In this document: positions 8,079 to 16,857 of the stretch, piece after piece
Numbering within the stretch: position 1 is the first letter of the stretch
Layout: every line of letters begins with the position of its first letter
NCBI GenBank assembly: GCA_022820485.1
Contig: JAJEFJ010000007.1
Coordinates: 1 to 42,514 of the forward strand
Direction: 5' to 3'
From: Candidatus Latescibacterota bacterium
GTDB taxonomy: Bacteria > Latescibacterota > UBA2968 > UBA8231
Length of the DNA: 42,514 nucleotides
Made by a program: the position numbers and the translations under genes
Notes under the pieces: generated by a model
Databases searched by the model: none
Told to the model about the DNA's origin: nothing
The model's input: the letters and a program-made list of their open reading frames with translations, nothing else

Positions 8079-9098
8079 ATGAAAGACGAATGGCTGCGTT
8101 TTGACGCGGCGACCAATCCGTATGGGCCGTCGCCCAAGGTTCGGGAGGCGATGGCCGCCTTTGCCCACACCGGCGACTTTAGTCGCTACGACGACGAGGA
8201 GCGCGCCGAGTCGTTGCGCGGGGATTTGGCGGCGCATTGGGGGCTTTCGCCCGATCACTTCATCGTGTACAACGGGTCTGGGGAAGCCGTGGTCTGGCTT
8301 TTTTTGGCGCGGTTGTTGCTAGAGCAGCAGCACTTGCTCATTCCATCCCCGTCGTACGAGCGCTTTGTAGCGTTGGGGCAGCGGTGCGCGGCTGAAGTGA
8401 TCTCGGTGCCGCTGCACGAGGAGGACTTTGCGCTGGTGCCTGAGCGTTTCATTGAGGCGGGGCGGCAGTCGGGGGCGCGAGTGTTGCTGCTGAGCAGTCC
8501 CAACAATCCCACGGGCAATCTCCTTTGCGGCGATGTGGAACTGGCGCATTTGCTCGACGAGTTGCCCGGCTGTCTGTGCATTGTCGATGAAGCGTATGCA
8601 GACTATGTCGGTCACAGCTACGTGCCTTGGGTACAAGAGCGGGAAAATTTGGTAGTGCTGCGGACCTTTTCCAAGGCATACGGCATGGCTGGTTTGCGGA
8701 TCGGCTACGCGGTTGGGCCTAACTCCGTTATCGCCGCCCTCAATCAGATGCAGGTTCCTTGGGCGGTCAATGCGCTGTCGCTGGTGGCGGCACAGGCGGC
8801 GCTGGCCGACCAGGACTATTTGCATCAGATCGTCGCGCAGATCCGCAGCGATTGTCAGGCGCTTTATGAAGGGCTAAACGAGCGGCTGTGGTTGCGGGCT
8901 TATCCGAGCGCAGCGAATTTCTTTTGGGTGCGCTGCGGAGGAATTGGCTCGGAGCGGCTGCGGGCCGGTTTGGAAGAGCGGCGGATCCGCGCTCGCTGGC
9001 GGCAAGACGCGCCCGGCTTTGTGCGGCTGACGTCGCTGCGCCCTCAAGACAACGAGTATTTGTTGGCCGCGCTCGACGAGATCGGGCAATCAGACTAA
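8079..9098 (+). CDS. PLP-dependent class I/II aminotransferase (HisC/CobD-like)
   Basis: The protein has 339 residues, and AAAGGA precedes the ATG. It has the fold-type I aminotransferase marks of the histidinol-phosphate aminotransferase branch: an early NPYGPSPKV, YNGSGEAV for cofactor phosphate binding, SSPNNPTGNL, DEAYADYV, and the Schiff-base Lys199 in TFSKAYGMAGLRIGYAV. A conserved C-terminal arginine region (GFVRLTSL) would bind the substrate carboxylate or phosphate. Candidate reactions are transamination of imidazole-acetol phosphate (HisC) or a related decarboxylation (CobD). No histidine or cobalamin genes are nearby, so I do not assign a symbol. The aldo/keto reductase starts 15 bases after its stop, with a good ribosome site, suggesting an operon. 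Confidence 0.85.
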   Translation: MKDEWLRFDAATNPYGPSPKVREAMAAFAHTGDFSRYDDEERAESLRGDLAAHWGLSPDHFIVYNGSGEAVVWLFLARLLLEQQHLLIPSPSYERFVALGQRCAAEVISVPLHEEDFALVPERFIEAGRQSGARVLLLSSPNNPTGNLLCGDVELAHLLDELPGCLCIVDEAYADYVGHSYVPWVQERENLVVLRTFSKAYGMAGLRIGYAVGPNSVIAALNQMQVPWAVNALSLVAAQAALADQDYLHQIVAQIRSDCQALYEGLNERLWLRAYPSAANFFWVRCGGIGSERLRAGLEERRIRARWRQDAPGFVRLTSLRPQDNEYLLAALDEIGQSD

Positions 9099-9113
9099 CA
9101 CAAGGGGAGAGCT

Positions 9114-10094
9114 ATGGAATACCGCAATTTGGGCAAGGCTGGCGTCAAGGTGTCTAAGGTATGCTTGGGTGCGGCGTTTCGCGGCCAAGAGGACGAGAAG
9201 GTTTGCATTGAGGTGGTGCAGCGGGCCTTGGACTTGGGTTGCAATTTTATCGATACGGCGCTGTATGGTGGGGGACGCTCCGAAGAGGTAGTGGGTAAGG
9301 CCATCAAGGGACGGCGCGAGGAAGTGGTGCTGACGACCAAAATTTTCGGCACCTTGGGCAATAGCCCCAATCACGTGGGGTTGTCGCGGGTCAATCTGCT
9401 GCGGGGCATTGAGGCGTCGTTGCAGCGATTGCAGACTGATTACGTCGATCTGTACTTGATGCACACTTTTGATCCGGTCACGCCGCTGGAAGAGACCTTG
9501 GGTGCTCTCGACGACATTGTGCGGCAGGGCAAGGCGCGCTACGTGGGGTGTTCTAATTTCCCGCCGTGGAAGATCGTCGAAGCCCTGTGGATTTCGCAGC
9601 GCGAGCGCTTGGCTTCTTTTGCCTGTATCCAGAATCAGTACAATCTGCTCAACCGCTGGGAGATGGAGCCGGAGCTGATGCCCATCTGTCGTCAGTTCGG
9701 CTTGGGCATTATGACCTACAGCCCGCTGGCTATCGGTCTGCTCTCTGGCCGCTTCCGCCGCGGGCAAGCGCCGCCGCCGGGGACGCCGTGGAGTACGGAC
9801 GAGCTGCGCGGCATGAGTCCGGGCAAATACAATTTTGCCGAGGCCATGACCGAGCGGGTCGATACCATCGTCCAGACGCTGATCGATATTGGGGCGCAGC
9901 ACGGCAAGACTCCAGCGCAGGTAGCCATTGCTTGGATTTTAGATCACGACGAGATAAGCGCTCCTATTTTGGGGGCCGACGAGCCTGCACATGTGGATGA
10001 GATCTGCGCGGGCTTGGACTGGTGCTTGGCACCAGAAGAGCGGGCTTTGTTGGACGAAGTGTCTGAGGTGAAGATGCCTCAGAAATACGCGTGA
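9114..10094 (+). CDS. Aldo/keto reductase
   Basis: The protein has 326 residues, and GGGGAG lies just before the ATG. The catalytic tetrad of the aldo/keto reductase superfamily is in place: Asp47 and Tyr51 in FIDTALYGGG, Lys76 in VLTTKIF and His117 in DLYLMHTFD. NADPH-binding positions fall in the C-terminal QVAIAWILDHDEISAPILGA. The overall pattern (SRVNLLRGIEASLQRLQTDY, YVGCSNFPPW, NQYNLLNRWEME) resembles the YghZ/Kv-beta-like and oxidoreductase subgroup that reduces aldehydes or sugar derivatives with NADPH in the cytoplasm. It probably shares a transcript with the aminotransferase upstream. The substrate is unknown. Confidence 0.92.
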   Translation: MEYRNLGKAGVKVSKVCLGAAFRGQEDEKVCIEVVQRALDLGCNFIDTALYGGGRSEEVVGKAIKGRREEVVLTTKIFGTLGNSPNHVGLSRVNLLRGIEASLQRLQTDYVDLYLMHTFDPVTPLEETLGALDDIVRQGKARYVGCSNFPPWKIVEALWISQRERLASFACIQNQYNLLNRWEMEPELMPICRQFGLGIMTYSPLAIGLLSGRFRRGQAPPPGTPWSTDELRGMSPGKYNFAEAMTERVDTIVQTLIDIGAQHGKTPAQVAIAWILDHDEISAPILGADEPAHVDEICAGLDWCLAPEERALLDEVSEVKMPQKYA

Positions 10095-10249
10095 AAGCGG
10101 TGGAGCCCGACTTTCGTTTCAAAAGCATGGCGGAACTGGTCGTCCAGCACCGCGCCGAACGGGCCTGAGTCTGCTCCGGCGGCGTGTGGACGACAGCGGT
10201 ATGCGCCGCTAATTTCTTGGGAATCCTTTTATCTGGAGATCAAGCCCCC

Positions 10250-11008
10250 ATGAGCACACCGCTCCACGGACGCATCGCCTTAGTAACCGGCGCGGCTGGC
10301 GGCATTGGCCAAGCGATATGCCGGGCCTTGGCTGCCGAAGGCGCGACGGTCGCTCTGCATTACCGCACGCAGAAGGACACTGCCTATGCGCTCGCCACCG
10401 AGCTGGGCGGAGTTGCTTTTGAAGCCGATATAACTGAGTCAGAGGCCGCGCAGTCGCTAGTTGAGCGCGTGGCTGGGGAACTGGGCGGGCTGGATATTTT
10501 GGTCAACAACGCCGGCATCACCATCGGCGGGCAGTTCGTAGCCGATATGGAACTGGCGGACTGGCACCGGGTGCTCGATGTCAACCTCAATAGCGTCCTC
10601 TACATGTGCAAGGCCGCTCTGCCGCTGATGCGGGTGCGAGGCGGAGCGGTCGTCAATATAGCCTCGAATGTGGTCAACACGCTGCCGGGCGGCGCGGCCG
10701 CGTATGCGACCACCAAGGCCGGGGTCGTGGCCTTGACTAAGGTGCTGTCGAAAGAGGAAGCCGAGCACGGCATCCGCGTCAATGTGGTGTCACCGGGGAT
10801 CATCGATGCGGGAATGGGGCGCGGGGCGCTGGCGCGGCGGACGCCAGAGGTGCGAGAGCAATTTCTCAGCAGCATTCCCATGCGTCGGGCGGGTGGGTCT
10901 GAAGAGGTGGCGGCAGCCGTGGTCTTTCTGGTGTCGCCAGCGGCTAGCTACGTAACGGGACAGCACATAAGCGTCAATGGCGGCGACCGCACTGAGTCCT
11001 ACCAGTAG
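10250..11008 (+). CDS. Short-chain dehydrogenase/reductase (FabG-like)
   Basis: The frame is open from 10184, but the ATG at 10250 is chosen. GGAG at 10235-10238 precedes it, and the protein then begins with the usual short lead into the Rossmann fold. It has 252 residues. Cofactor binding is shown by TGAAGGIG (13-20) and NNAG (86-89). The catalytic residues are Ser139 in VNIASNV, Tyr152 and Lys156 in YATTKAG. The C-terminus VTGQHISVNGGD is typical of classical SDR oxidoreductases acting on 3-oxoacyl, sugar or polyol substrates. Basic residues after the glycine motif (HYRTQK) suggest NADP. The gene stands alone with 155 bases before it and 110 after it. Confidence 0.9.
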   Translation: MSTPLHGRIALVTGAAGGIGQAICRALAAEGATVALHYRTQKDTAYALATELGGVAFEADITESEAAQSLVERVAGELGGLDILVNNAGITIGGQFVADMELADWHRVLDVNLNSVLYMCKAALPLMRVRGGAVVNIASNVVNTLPGGAAAYATTKAGVVALTKVLSKEEAEHGIRVNVVSPGIIDAGMGRGALARRTPEVREQFLSSIPMRRAGGSEEVAAAVVFLVSPAASYVTGQHISVNGGDRTESYQ

Positions 11009-11118
11009 GGTTAGACACCCAGCCTAACAGCTTCTATATTAGGAAAAATAGGCCCTTCTGGAATACAGGCGGGGATCACTTCTACTGGTCTAAACGGCCT
11101 TACTTTAATTAAAAATTG

Positions 11119-13134
11119 ATGAAGTACTTGCTCACCGGCGGCGGCACGGGTGGCCACGTGTATCCGGCCTTGGCCATTGCCAACGAAATTCGGCAGACGC
11201 GAGCAGACGCCGAATTCCTCTACGTGGGCCACCGAGACAGGCTGGATGCTTGGGTCGTGCCCGAGCAGGGGTACCGCATCCGCTTTGTGCGAGCCCGTTC
11301 CTTCCCGCGCACTCGTTCCCTTGTTCCCCTGCTGCTATTTGCCATCGCGCTGGCGATCGGGGTAGTCCAGGGGGCGCTCATCCTCTTGCGCTACCGGCCG
11401 CAAATTATCATCAGCACGGGCGGCTTCGTCAGCGCGCCGGTACTCTTCGCGCACGGTGTGCTGGCCAAGGTCGGCCTTTCTCGCGCCCGTGTCTTTATCT
11501 ACGAGCCGAATGCCTATCCCGGGCTTTTGAACCAAGTTACCGGACGGCTGGCGCAGCGCATCGGCGTGGCGTTTGAGCAGGCGGGTCGCTGGTTCGACGC
11601 GAAGAAGGTGGCGGTGGTCGGCTATCCGGTTCGCCGCTCTTTTTTGAATCTTGATCGGCAGGCCGCGCGAGAAAAATTGGGCATTGACCAAGGCCGCAAG
11701 GTCGTACTCGCCTTTGGTGGGTCAGGAGGTGCTAAGGCCATTAATGAGGCCGTGCTCACAGCCTTACCTCGCTGGCGGGCGGCCGGGCTGGTGGTCATCC
11801 ATGTCACGGGTCGCTACAAGGGGCCGGATTACGACGCCGTGGCGGAGACTGATGCCGCTTTAGCTGAGATGGGGATAGAGGGTGAAGACGACTGGTACCG
11901 ACGCCTCGATTACGCGGATGAGATCGCTGATCTGATCGCGGTAGCAGATCTGGTCATTTGCCGGTCGGGCGCTGGAACCCTCACCGAGATGGCCGTTAGT
12001 GGGACCCCCACGCTGATTGTGCCGCTGCCGACATCGGCCGAAGACCATCAGGCGCTGAACGCGCGGGAGATGGAGCGGATAGGGGCTGCTCAGGTGCTCT
12101 ATCAGGAGGCGTTTTGGGACAACGCCTGCATCCACAGCGGACTGGATGGCGAGAAGTTGGCGCAGCAGGTGCTGGCGCTGTGCGCCGACGAGGAGCGGTT
12201 GCAGGCCATGAGCGCGGCCGCCAAGACTATGCCCAAGACCAATAGCCTCGAACTGATTACGGCTGAGCTGGACGGCCTCGTCGCTGGGCAGGAACCGCCA
12301 CCGCTGCGATTGGAGTCGCCCCCGGCCCCAAAAAGCGGCTTGCCGCTTGCACCCAACGCCTTGCTGCGCTGGGTGCAAGCGCGGGTCCAAGAGGTTGGGG
12401 GGGTGGAGGCAATGGAGCGCGGTGAACTGGCCTATCTGCGCTATCAAGCCGATCGCCTGCTCACGTCTGAGGGGTGGTGCGAAATCCCGCTGGGGTGGCG
12501 CAATGTGGGCATCAAGCTCGTTGCGGTCTTAGACTACCAAGAGCGGCTGCCCTTGCTGCTGCACATTCTCACCGACCGCACTCCGACCGGGTGGATGCAC
12601 CGTCTTTGCGGCGGCGACTTTCGCCACGGAGGCATTATACGCCGCAATGTCGTCGAACACGGCCTGCGCGGCTTGGGAGCGACCGACGCGCAGACCCGGG
12701 CCGCGCTGCTTAACGCGCTAGAGGCGGATCCCTATTTTGAGGTACGGGCGTGGGCGGCACGGGCCCTCGGCGAGTTGTTTGACGTCGATGGCGAGATCGA
12801 AAGCACGCTCTTTGCGGCCCTCGACGATAGCTCGCCAGAAGTGATCGTCCAGGCTCTGAGTGCCCTCGGGAAAATAAGTCGCAATCCCGACCTGCTAGCG
12901 CGGCTGCGGCGCTTTTATCTGCACTCGAACTGGCAGATTCGCGAGCAGGTCGTGCTGGTGTTGATCGAATTTTTGCAGCGCGGCGTCTTGGAGCCAACTC
13001 AATTGGAGCGCGATCTCGACCAAGTTTTGATTTCGATGCCTTATTTCAAGCCGGAGTTTCCCCTCGGTACGCACCTACGCCGATTGGCCGATCTCGTGCG
13101 CGCCGACCAGCCTCTAGCCGCTTCGCAGCAATGA
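11119..13134 (+). CDS. murG: MurG-like glycosyltransferase fused to a C-terminal HEAT-repeat domain
   Basis: The ATG at 11119 is used, following a TTG; no clear ribosome site is seen in the AT-rich leader. Of 671 residues, the first 360 match MurG, the GT28 enzyme that adds GlcNAc to lipid I. The N-terminal loop TGGGTGGHVYPALAIA contains the motif and His13. FGGSGGAKAINEAV binds phosphate, and CRSGAGTLTEMAVSGTP followed by DHQALNA binds the UDP-sugar. A low-complexity proline-rich linker (about 385-405) joins residues about 414-670, which form helical HEAT-like repeats (VRAWAARALGEL, VIVQALSALGKI, IREQVVLVLIEFL). MurG is normally about 360 residues, so the tail is an added protein-binding scaffold. 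It overlaps the mraY-like gene by four bases. Either it is the cell's MurG, or it makes another lipid-linked disaccharide. Confidence 0.85.
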   Translation: MKYLLTGGGTGGHVYPALAIANEIRQTRADAEFLYVGHRDRLDAWVVPEQGYRIRFVRARSFPRTRSLVPLLLFAIALAIGVVQGALILLRYRPQIIISTGGFVSAPVLFAHGVLAKVGLSRARVFIYEPNAYPGLLNQVTGRLAQRIGVAFEQAGRWFDAKKVAVVGYPVRRSFLNLDRQAAREKLGIDQGRKVVLAFGGSGGAKAINEAVLTALPRWRAAGLVVIHVTGRYKGPDYDAVAETDAALAEMGIEGEDDWYRRLDYADEIADLIAVADLVICRSGAGTLTEMAVSGTPTLIVPLPTSAEDHQALNAREMERIGAAQVLYQEAFWDNACIHSGLDGEKLAQQVLALCADEERLQAMSAAAKTMPKTNSLELITAELDGLVAGQEPPPLRLESPPAPKSGLPLAPNALLRWVQARVQEVGGVEAMERGELAYLRYQADRLLTSEGWCEIPLGWRNVGIKLVAVLDYQERLPLLLHILTDRTPTGWMHRLCGGDFRHGGIIRRNVVEHGLRGLGATDAQTRAALLNALEADPYFEVRAWAARALGELFDVDGEIESTLFAALDDSSPEVIVQALSALGKISRNPDLLARLRRFYLHSNWQIREQVVLVLIEFLQRGVLEPTQLERDLDQVLISMPYFKPEFPLGTHLRRLADLVRADQPLAASQQ

Positions 13135-14237
13135 TCTACTATCTCGGAATTTACCTGCAAGATGCGGTCGAAGCCTTGTCGTTTTTGCGCTTGGTCGATT
13201 CGATCATCTTCCGCGCACTCTGCGGCGCAATCACCTCGTTGATCCTCACTATTCTTTGCGGTGGGCGGGTCATTCTCTACTTCTACGGTCGCGGACACCG
13301 CGACATGCCCCGCGACTATGTCAACTTTGAAGCAGTTAGCAACCAAGCCAAAACCTACGGTGGTGGCCTAATCGTCGCCGCGATCTTAATAAGCGTCGGC
13401 TTGTGGTGTAAGCTGCACAGCCTCTTCGTGCTGTTCTGCGTGGGAGCGATTGTTTGGTTTGCCGCGCTTGGCTGGATTGACGACTTCCTCAAGGTGCGCT
13501 ATCGCTCTAGCGATCGCGGGCTGTCCGAGAAGGCCAAGTTGGCGCTGCAAGTAGCCTTTGGGCTGGCGTTTGGCACCGCATACATCACCCAAGCCCTCCC
13601 AGCCGAGGCGGCGGGGTTGGCGACCCAGCTTTATCTGCCCTTTTTCAAAAATCCGGTGCTCGATCTTTCGTGGGGCTATGTGCCTTTCATCGCCTTCACG
13701 GTGACGGCCATCTCCAACTCGGTCAATCTAGCCGACGGGATTGACGGCTTGGCTATTGTGCCGACGGCTTTTGTCATGGCCGTCTTCGGGGTGTTCGCTT
13801 ACGTGTCCAGCCACGCTGAGATCTCGGGGTTTCTGATCTTTCCCTTTATGCCGGGCGTGGGGGAAGTCGCCATAATCTGCTCCATCGTCTTTGGGGCCTG
13901 CCTCGGTTTTTTGTGGTTCAATTCCTACCCGGCCAATGTCATCATGGGCGATACCGGGTCCATGGCGCTAGGCGGCTTGTTGGGGACGGTCGCCGTCTTG
14001 GTCAAACAGGAGTTCCTCTTCCTGATCGTCGGGGGGATTTTCGTCGGCGAGACCCTGTCGGTAGTAATCCAGGAAAAGATCGGCATCCGCTGGCTGGGGC
14101 GGCGCTTTTTTACTCGCTCGCCGATTCACCACCACTTCCAACAGCGCGGCTTGGCCGACACCAAGATCGTCATTCGCTTCTGGATCGTGGCTGGCATTTT
14201 GGCCCTATGCGGCTTGGCAACGCTCAAGATCCGCTAG
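13131..14237 (+). CDS. mraY: MraY-like phospho-N-acetylmuramoyl-pentapeptide transferase
   Basis: The 368-residue integral membrane protein has about ten helices and is coupled (ATGA) to the MurG-HEAT gene. MraY/WecA-family signatures are clear. Asp117-Asp118 lie in GWIDDFLKV (metal/nucleophile region), followed by NSVNLADGIDGLA, FNSYPANVIMGDTGSMALG and RRFFTRSPIHHHFQQRG; the last His-rich loop is specific to MraY. It would transfer phospho-MurNAc-pentapeptide from UDP to undecaprenyl phosphate, giving lipid I, the MurG substrate. The first cytoplasmic loop is unusual. The normal 'K.GTPTMGG' motif reads SNQAKTYGGG here, and the preceding residues (GHRDMPRDYVNFEAV) are atypical. No other division/cell-wall genes flank the pair. 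It could therefore be the sole MraY or a paralogue with altered specificity. Confidence 0.88.
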   Translation: MIYYLGIYLQDAVEALSFLRLVDSIIFRALCGAITSLILTILCGGRVILYFYGRGHRDMPRDYVNFEAVSNQAKTYGGGLIVAAILISVGLWCKLHSLFVLFCVGAIVWFAALGWIDDFLKVRYRSSDRGLSEKAKLALQVAFGLAFGTAYITQALPAEAAGLATQLYLPFFKNPVLDLSWGYVPFIAFTVTAISNSVNLADGIDGLAIVPTAFVMAVFGVFAYVSSHAEISGFLIFPFMPGVGEVAIICSIVFGACLGFLWFNSYPANVIMGDTGSMALGGLLGTVAVLVKQEFLFLIVGGIFVGETLSVVIQEKIGIRWLGRRFFTRSPIHHHFQQRGLADTKIVIRFWIVAGILALCGLATLKIR

Positions 14238-14707
14238 TTTGCTAAGAGGCCATAGGCGCAGAGGAGGACGATAGTTGCGCCTAGCAGGAGAGCCACAGAG
14301 GTAGGAAGCGGCAGGGGTTGGCGGTGGACTTCGCGCTGATAGCGGTCGTATTCTGCCGCCAAGATGCTGTAGCTGGAAACGAGCGCGGCGATGAGGCCGG
14401 CGATGAAGCAGGTGATGACTACAGGATCGGTCGAGAACACATGCGCGATGCCAGCAGCATAGGAACCGATGTTGATTAGCAGGCGGCGCGTATCCGTCAG
14501 CAGGCCGTAGAGTACGAGTCCCACGCAAAACGAGCCGACGACCAGCGCCGCGAAAATCGCCAGCCAGTCGCGTGCCCCAGAGAGCGCTAAGAGGCCCGTG
14601 CTAATGAGCAGGTGGAGCCACATCCCGGCATAGGCGTAGAAGAAGGGGGCACGTCTAAACGGCGCGTGCCCCATTAGATAGTGGGCAAAGGTAATGGACT
14701 TGGGCAT
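14234..14707 (-). CDS. Small integral membrane protein of unknown function
   Basis: This 157-residue protein has about four hydrophobic helices. They lie near 27-44 and 48-68, then 93-115 (ITCFIAGLIAALVSSYSIL) and 136-155 (VALLLGATIVLLCAYGLLA). Charged loops include TDTRR and AEYDRYQREVHR. It opens with MPKSITFAHYLMGHAPFRR, a short cytoplasmic lead. I recognise no family. Its stop codon overlaps the stop of the convergent mraY-like gene through the palindrome CTAG at 14234-14237, and its start is 57 bases from the divergent recG start. Confidence 0.6.
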   Translation of the reverse strand: MPKSITFAHYLMGHAPFRRAPFFYAYAGMWLHLLISTGLLALSGARDWLAIFAALVVGSFCVGLVLYGLLTDTRRLLINIGSYAAGIAHVFSTDPVVITCFIAGLIAALVSSYSILAAEYDRYQREVHRQPLPLPTSVALLLGATIVLLCAYGLLAN

Positions 14708-14763
14708 GGCAATATGCGGCCAAAAATAGGCCGCAGCCCGGTCGCGTCAACGCATGGTCAAGC

Positions 14764-16767
14764 ATGGAAATTCTGTCCATCCCCATTGAAAAAGTCAAAG
14801 GTGTAGGGGCCAAACGTGCGTCCGCGCTCAAAGATGTAGAGATCTTGACGCTGGGCGATTTGTTGTACTATCTGCCGCGCCGCTATCTCGATCGCACGCA
14901 GATTTTGCCCATGGCCCGCGCGCCAATCGGCCAAGAGGTGACCCTCATCGGCGAAGTACGTCAGACGCGCTTCATCCCCGGGTCGCGGCCTCGCTTTGTG
15001 ATGGTGGTTGCCGACGAGACCGACGATATCACCTGTACCTTTTTTCAGGGGGGACGCTACTTGCAGCGCAACTTTGCCGTTGGCGACGAACTGGCCATAA
15101 GCGGCAAGGTTGATCTCTTCCAAGGGCGGCGGCAGATGGTGCATCCCGAGTACGAATTCATACGCGGGGAGGAGCGGCTCCACACAGGCGTCGTCGTGCC
15201 GCTCTATACGACTAGTGCCGATATGAAGGAACGCGGCCTGCGCAGCCGGGGGTTCCGCCGCTTGATAAGCGAGGCACTAGACGCCTTTGCCGAGCGGATC
15301 GAAGACGATTTGCCCGCGGCTTTGCGGCAGCGCTTGGGCCTTGCAGAGCTGGGCGCTAGTCTGCGCCAAGTGCATTTTCCCGCCAGCCTCGCCGAGGCGG
15401 AGCGCGCGCGGCAGCGCTTGGCCTTTGGCGAGCTTTTTGCCTTCCAACTGCGCTTGGCGCGGCGACGCAAAAAAAACCGCGAGCAGGCCGACGGCATTGC
15501 CTTTGCACCGAGTGAGAAACTAGTGCCGGCCCTGTGGGATTCGCTGCCGTTTGCCCCGACTCGCGCTCAACTCCGGGTCGTCGCCGAGATCGCCGCGCAG
15601 ATGCAGCGCCCCCAAGTTATGAATCGCCTCGTCCAAGGTGACGTCGGCTCGGGCAAGACCTTGGTGGGTCTGTGCGCGATGTTGACGGCTGTGGAGAACG
15701 GCTATCAAGCGGCGATGATGGCTCCGACCGAGATTCTCGCCGAGCAGCACTTTTTCAACATCCAGGCACTTGTCGAGCCCCTTGGTCTGACGGTGGTTTT
15801 CCTCAAGGGCGCCCAGCGCAAGGCGCTCCGGGAGGAATTGTTGACGGCCATTGAAAGCGGCGTGGCCCACATTGCGGTGGGCACCCATGCGCTGATTCAG
15901 GAACAGGTGCAGTTTGCTCGCTTGGGGCTAGCGGTCATTGACGAGCAGCACCGCTTTGGGGTCGTGCAGCGCGGCGCGCTCTACAAGAAGGGAGCAAAGC
16001 CCGATTTGCTGGTGATGACGGCCACGCCGATTCCGCGTACCCTAGCTCTGACTCTGTACGGCGAGCTAGATGTGTCGATCATTGACGAGTTGCCCCCTGG
16101 GCGCAAGCCGATCCGCACGGCCCTGCGCGGCGAGGACCGCCGCGCGGCGATCTTCGAGTTTGCCGGCGATCAGGTGCGCCAAGGGCGGCAAGTGTACGTG
16201 GTATATCCGCTGATTGAAGAGTCGGAAAAGGCGGATTACAAATCCGCGGTTGAAGCCTACGACGAGCTGCGCCACGGCCCGTTGGCCGAATTTGCCGTGG
16301 CCCTGCTGCACGGGCGCATGGCAGCCGAAGAAAAGGCCGCGGTCATGGAGGATTTTAAGCAAAACCGGATCCAAGTCTTGGTCTGCACCACGGTCGTCGA
16401 GGTCGGGGTGGATGTGCCCAATGCCACGGTGATGATCATCGAACACGCCGAGCGCTTCGGTTTGGCGCAATTGCACCAGTTGCGCGGTCGCGTGGGGCGC
16501 GGCGGCGAGCAGTCGTTTTGCATCCTCATCAGCTACGCCCACGCCGGAGCCGAGTTGGCGGATTCACACGAGCGGCTCCAGACCATGGAGCGCACCCAAG
16601 ACGGCTTTGAGATCGCGGAAAAGGATTTGCAACTACGCGGCCCCGGCGAGTTCTTTGGCGTGCGTCAGGCCGGGATGCCCACATTCAAAGCGGCGGATTT
16701 GGTCGCCGACGGGGCCTTGCTGCAAAGCGCACGCGAAGAAGCCATGCGGATTGTAGATAGCGAATAG
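14764..16767 (+). CDS. recG: ATP-dependent DNA helicase RecG
   Basis: The protein has 667 residues, close to the usual 690. The N-terminal wedge region begins with the helix-hairpin-helix-like VKGVGAKRASALKDVEI and contains an OB fold (VTLIGEVRQTRF to AISGKVDLF). The superfamily 2 motor has Walker A in QGDVGSGKTLVG (about 291-302) and the RecG-type DEQHRFGV box (393-400). Motif III is MTATPIPRTLAL. Late motifs are TTVVEVGVDVPNA and QLRGRVGRGG, followed by the RecG hallmark DLQLRGPGEFFGVRQAG. The enzyme reverses stalled replication forks and branch-migrates Holliday junctions. It is a housekeeping gene, probably monocistronic, and divergent from the small membrane protein gene. Confidence 0.97.
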   Translation: MEILSIPIEKVKGVGAKRASALKDVEILTLGDLLYYLPRRYLDRTQILPMARAPIGQEVTLIGEVRQTRFIPGSRPRFVMVVADETDDITCTFFQGGRYLQRNFAVGDELAISGKVDLFQGRRQMVHPEYEFIRGEERLHTGVVVPLYTTSADMKERGLRSRGFRRLISEALDAFAERIEDDLPAALRQRLGLAELGASLRQVHFPASLAEAERARQRLAFGELFAFQLRLARRRKKNREQADGIAFAPSEKLVPALWDSLPFAPTRAQLRVVAEIAAQMQRPQVMNRLVQGDVGSGKTLVGLCAMLTAVENGYQAAMMAPTEILAEQHFFNIQALVEPLGLTVVFLKGAQRKALREELLTAIESGVAHIAVGTHALIQEQVQFARLGLAVIDEQHRFGVVQRGALYKKGAKPDLLVMTATPIPRTLALTLYGELDVSIIDELPPGRKPIRTALRGEDRRAAIFEFAGDQVRQGRQVYVVYPLIEESEKADYKSAVEAYDELRHGPLAEFAVALLHGRMAAEEKAAVMEDFKQNRIQVLVCTTVVEVGVDVPNATVMIIEHAERFGLAQLHQLRGRVGRGGEQSFCILISYAHAGAELADSHERLQTMERTQDGFEIAEKDLQLRGPGEFFGVRQAGMPTFKAADLVADGALLQSAREEAMRIVDSE

Positions 16768-16857
16768 GATATGCTATAGTAATCCGCAGATGGACGCAGA
16801 ACGGTATTGCCAAGACAAGCTGTCGCTGGAATCGTTCAACTCATTCAGGATGGCCAT

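Noticed and set aside
10091..10168. 25-residue frame whose end (SMAELVVQHRAERA) recalls the start of acyl-CoA ligases
   Set aside because: It is too short to support homology, stops after 25 residues, and no further ligase fragments follow; probably chance.
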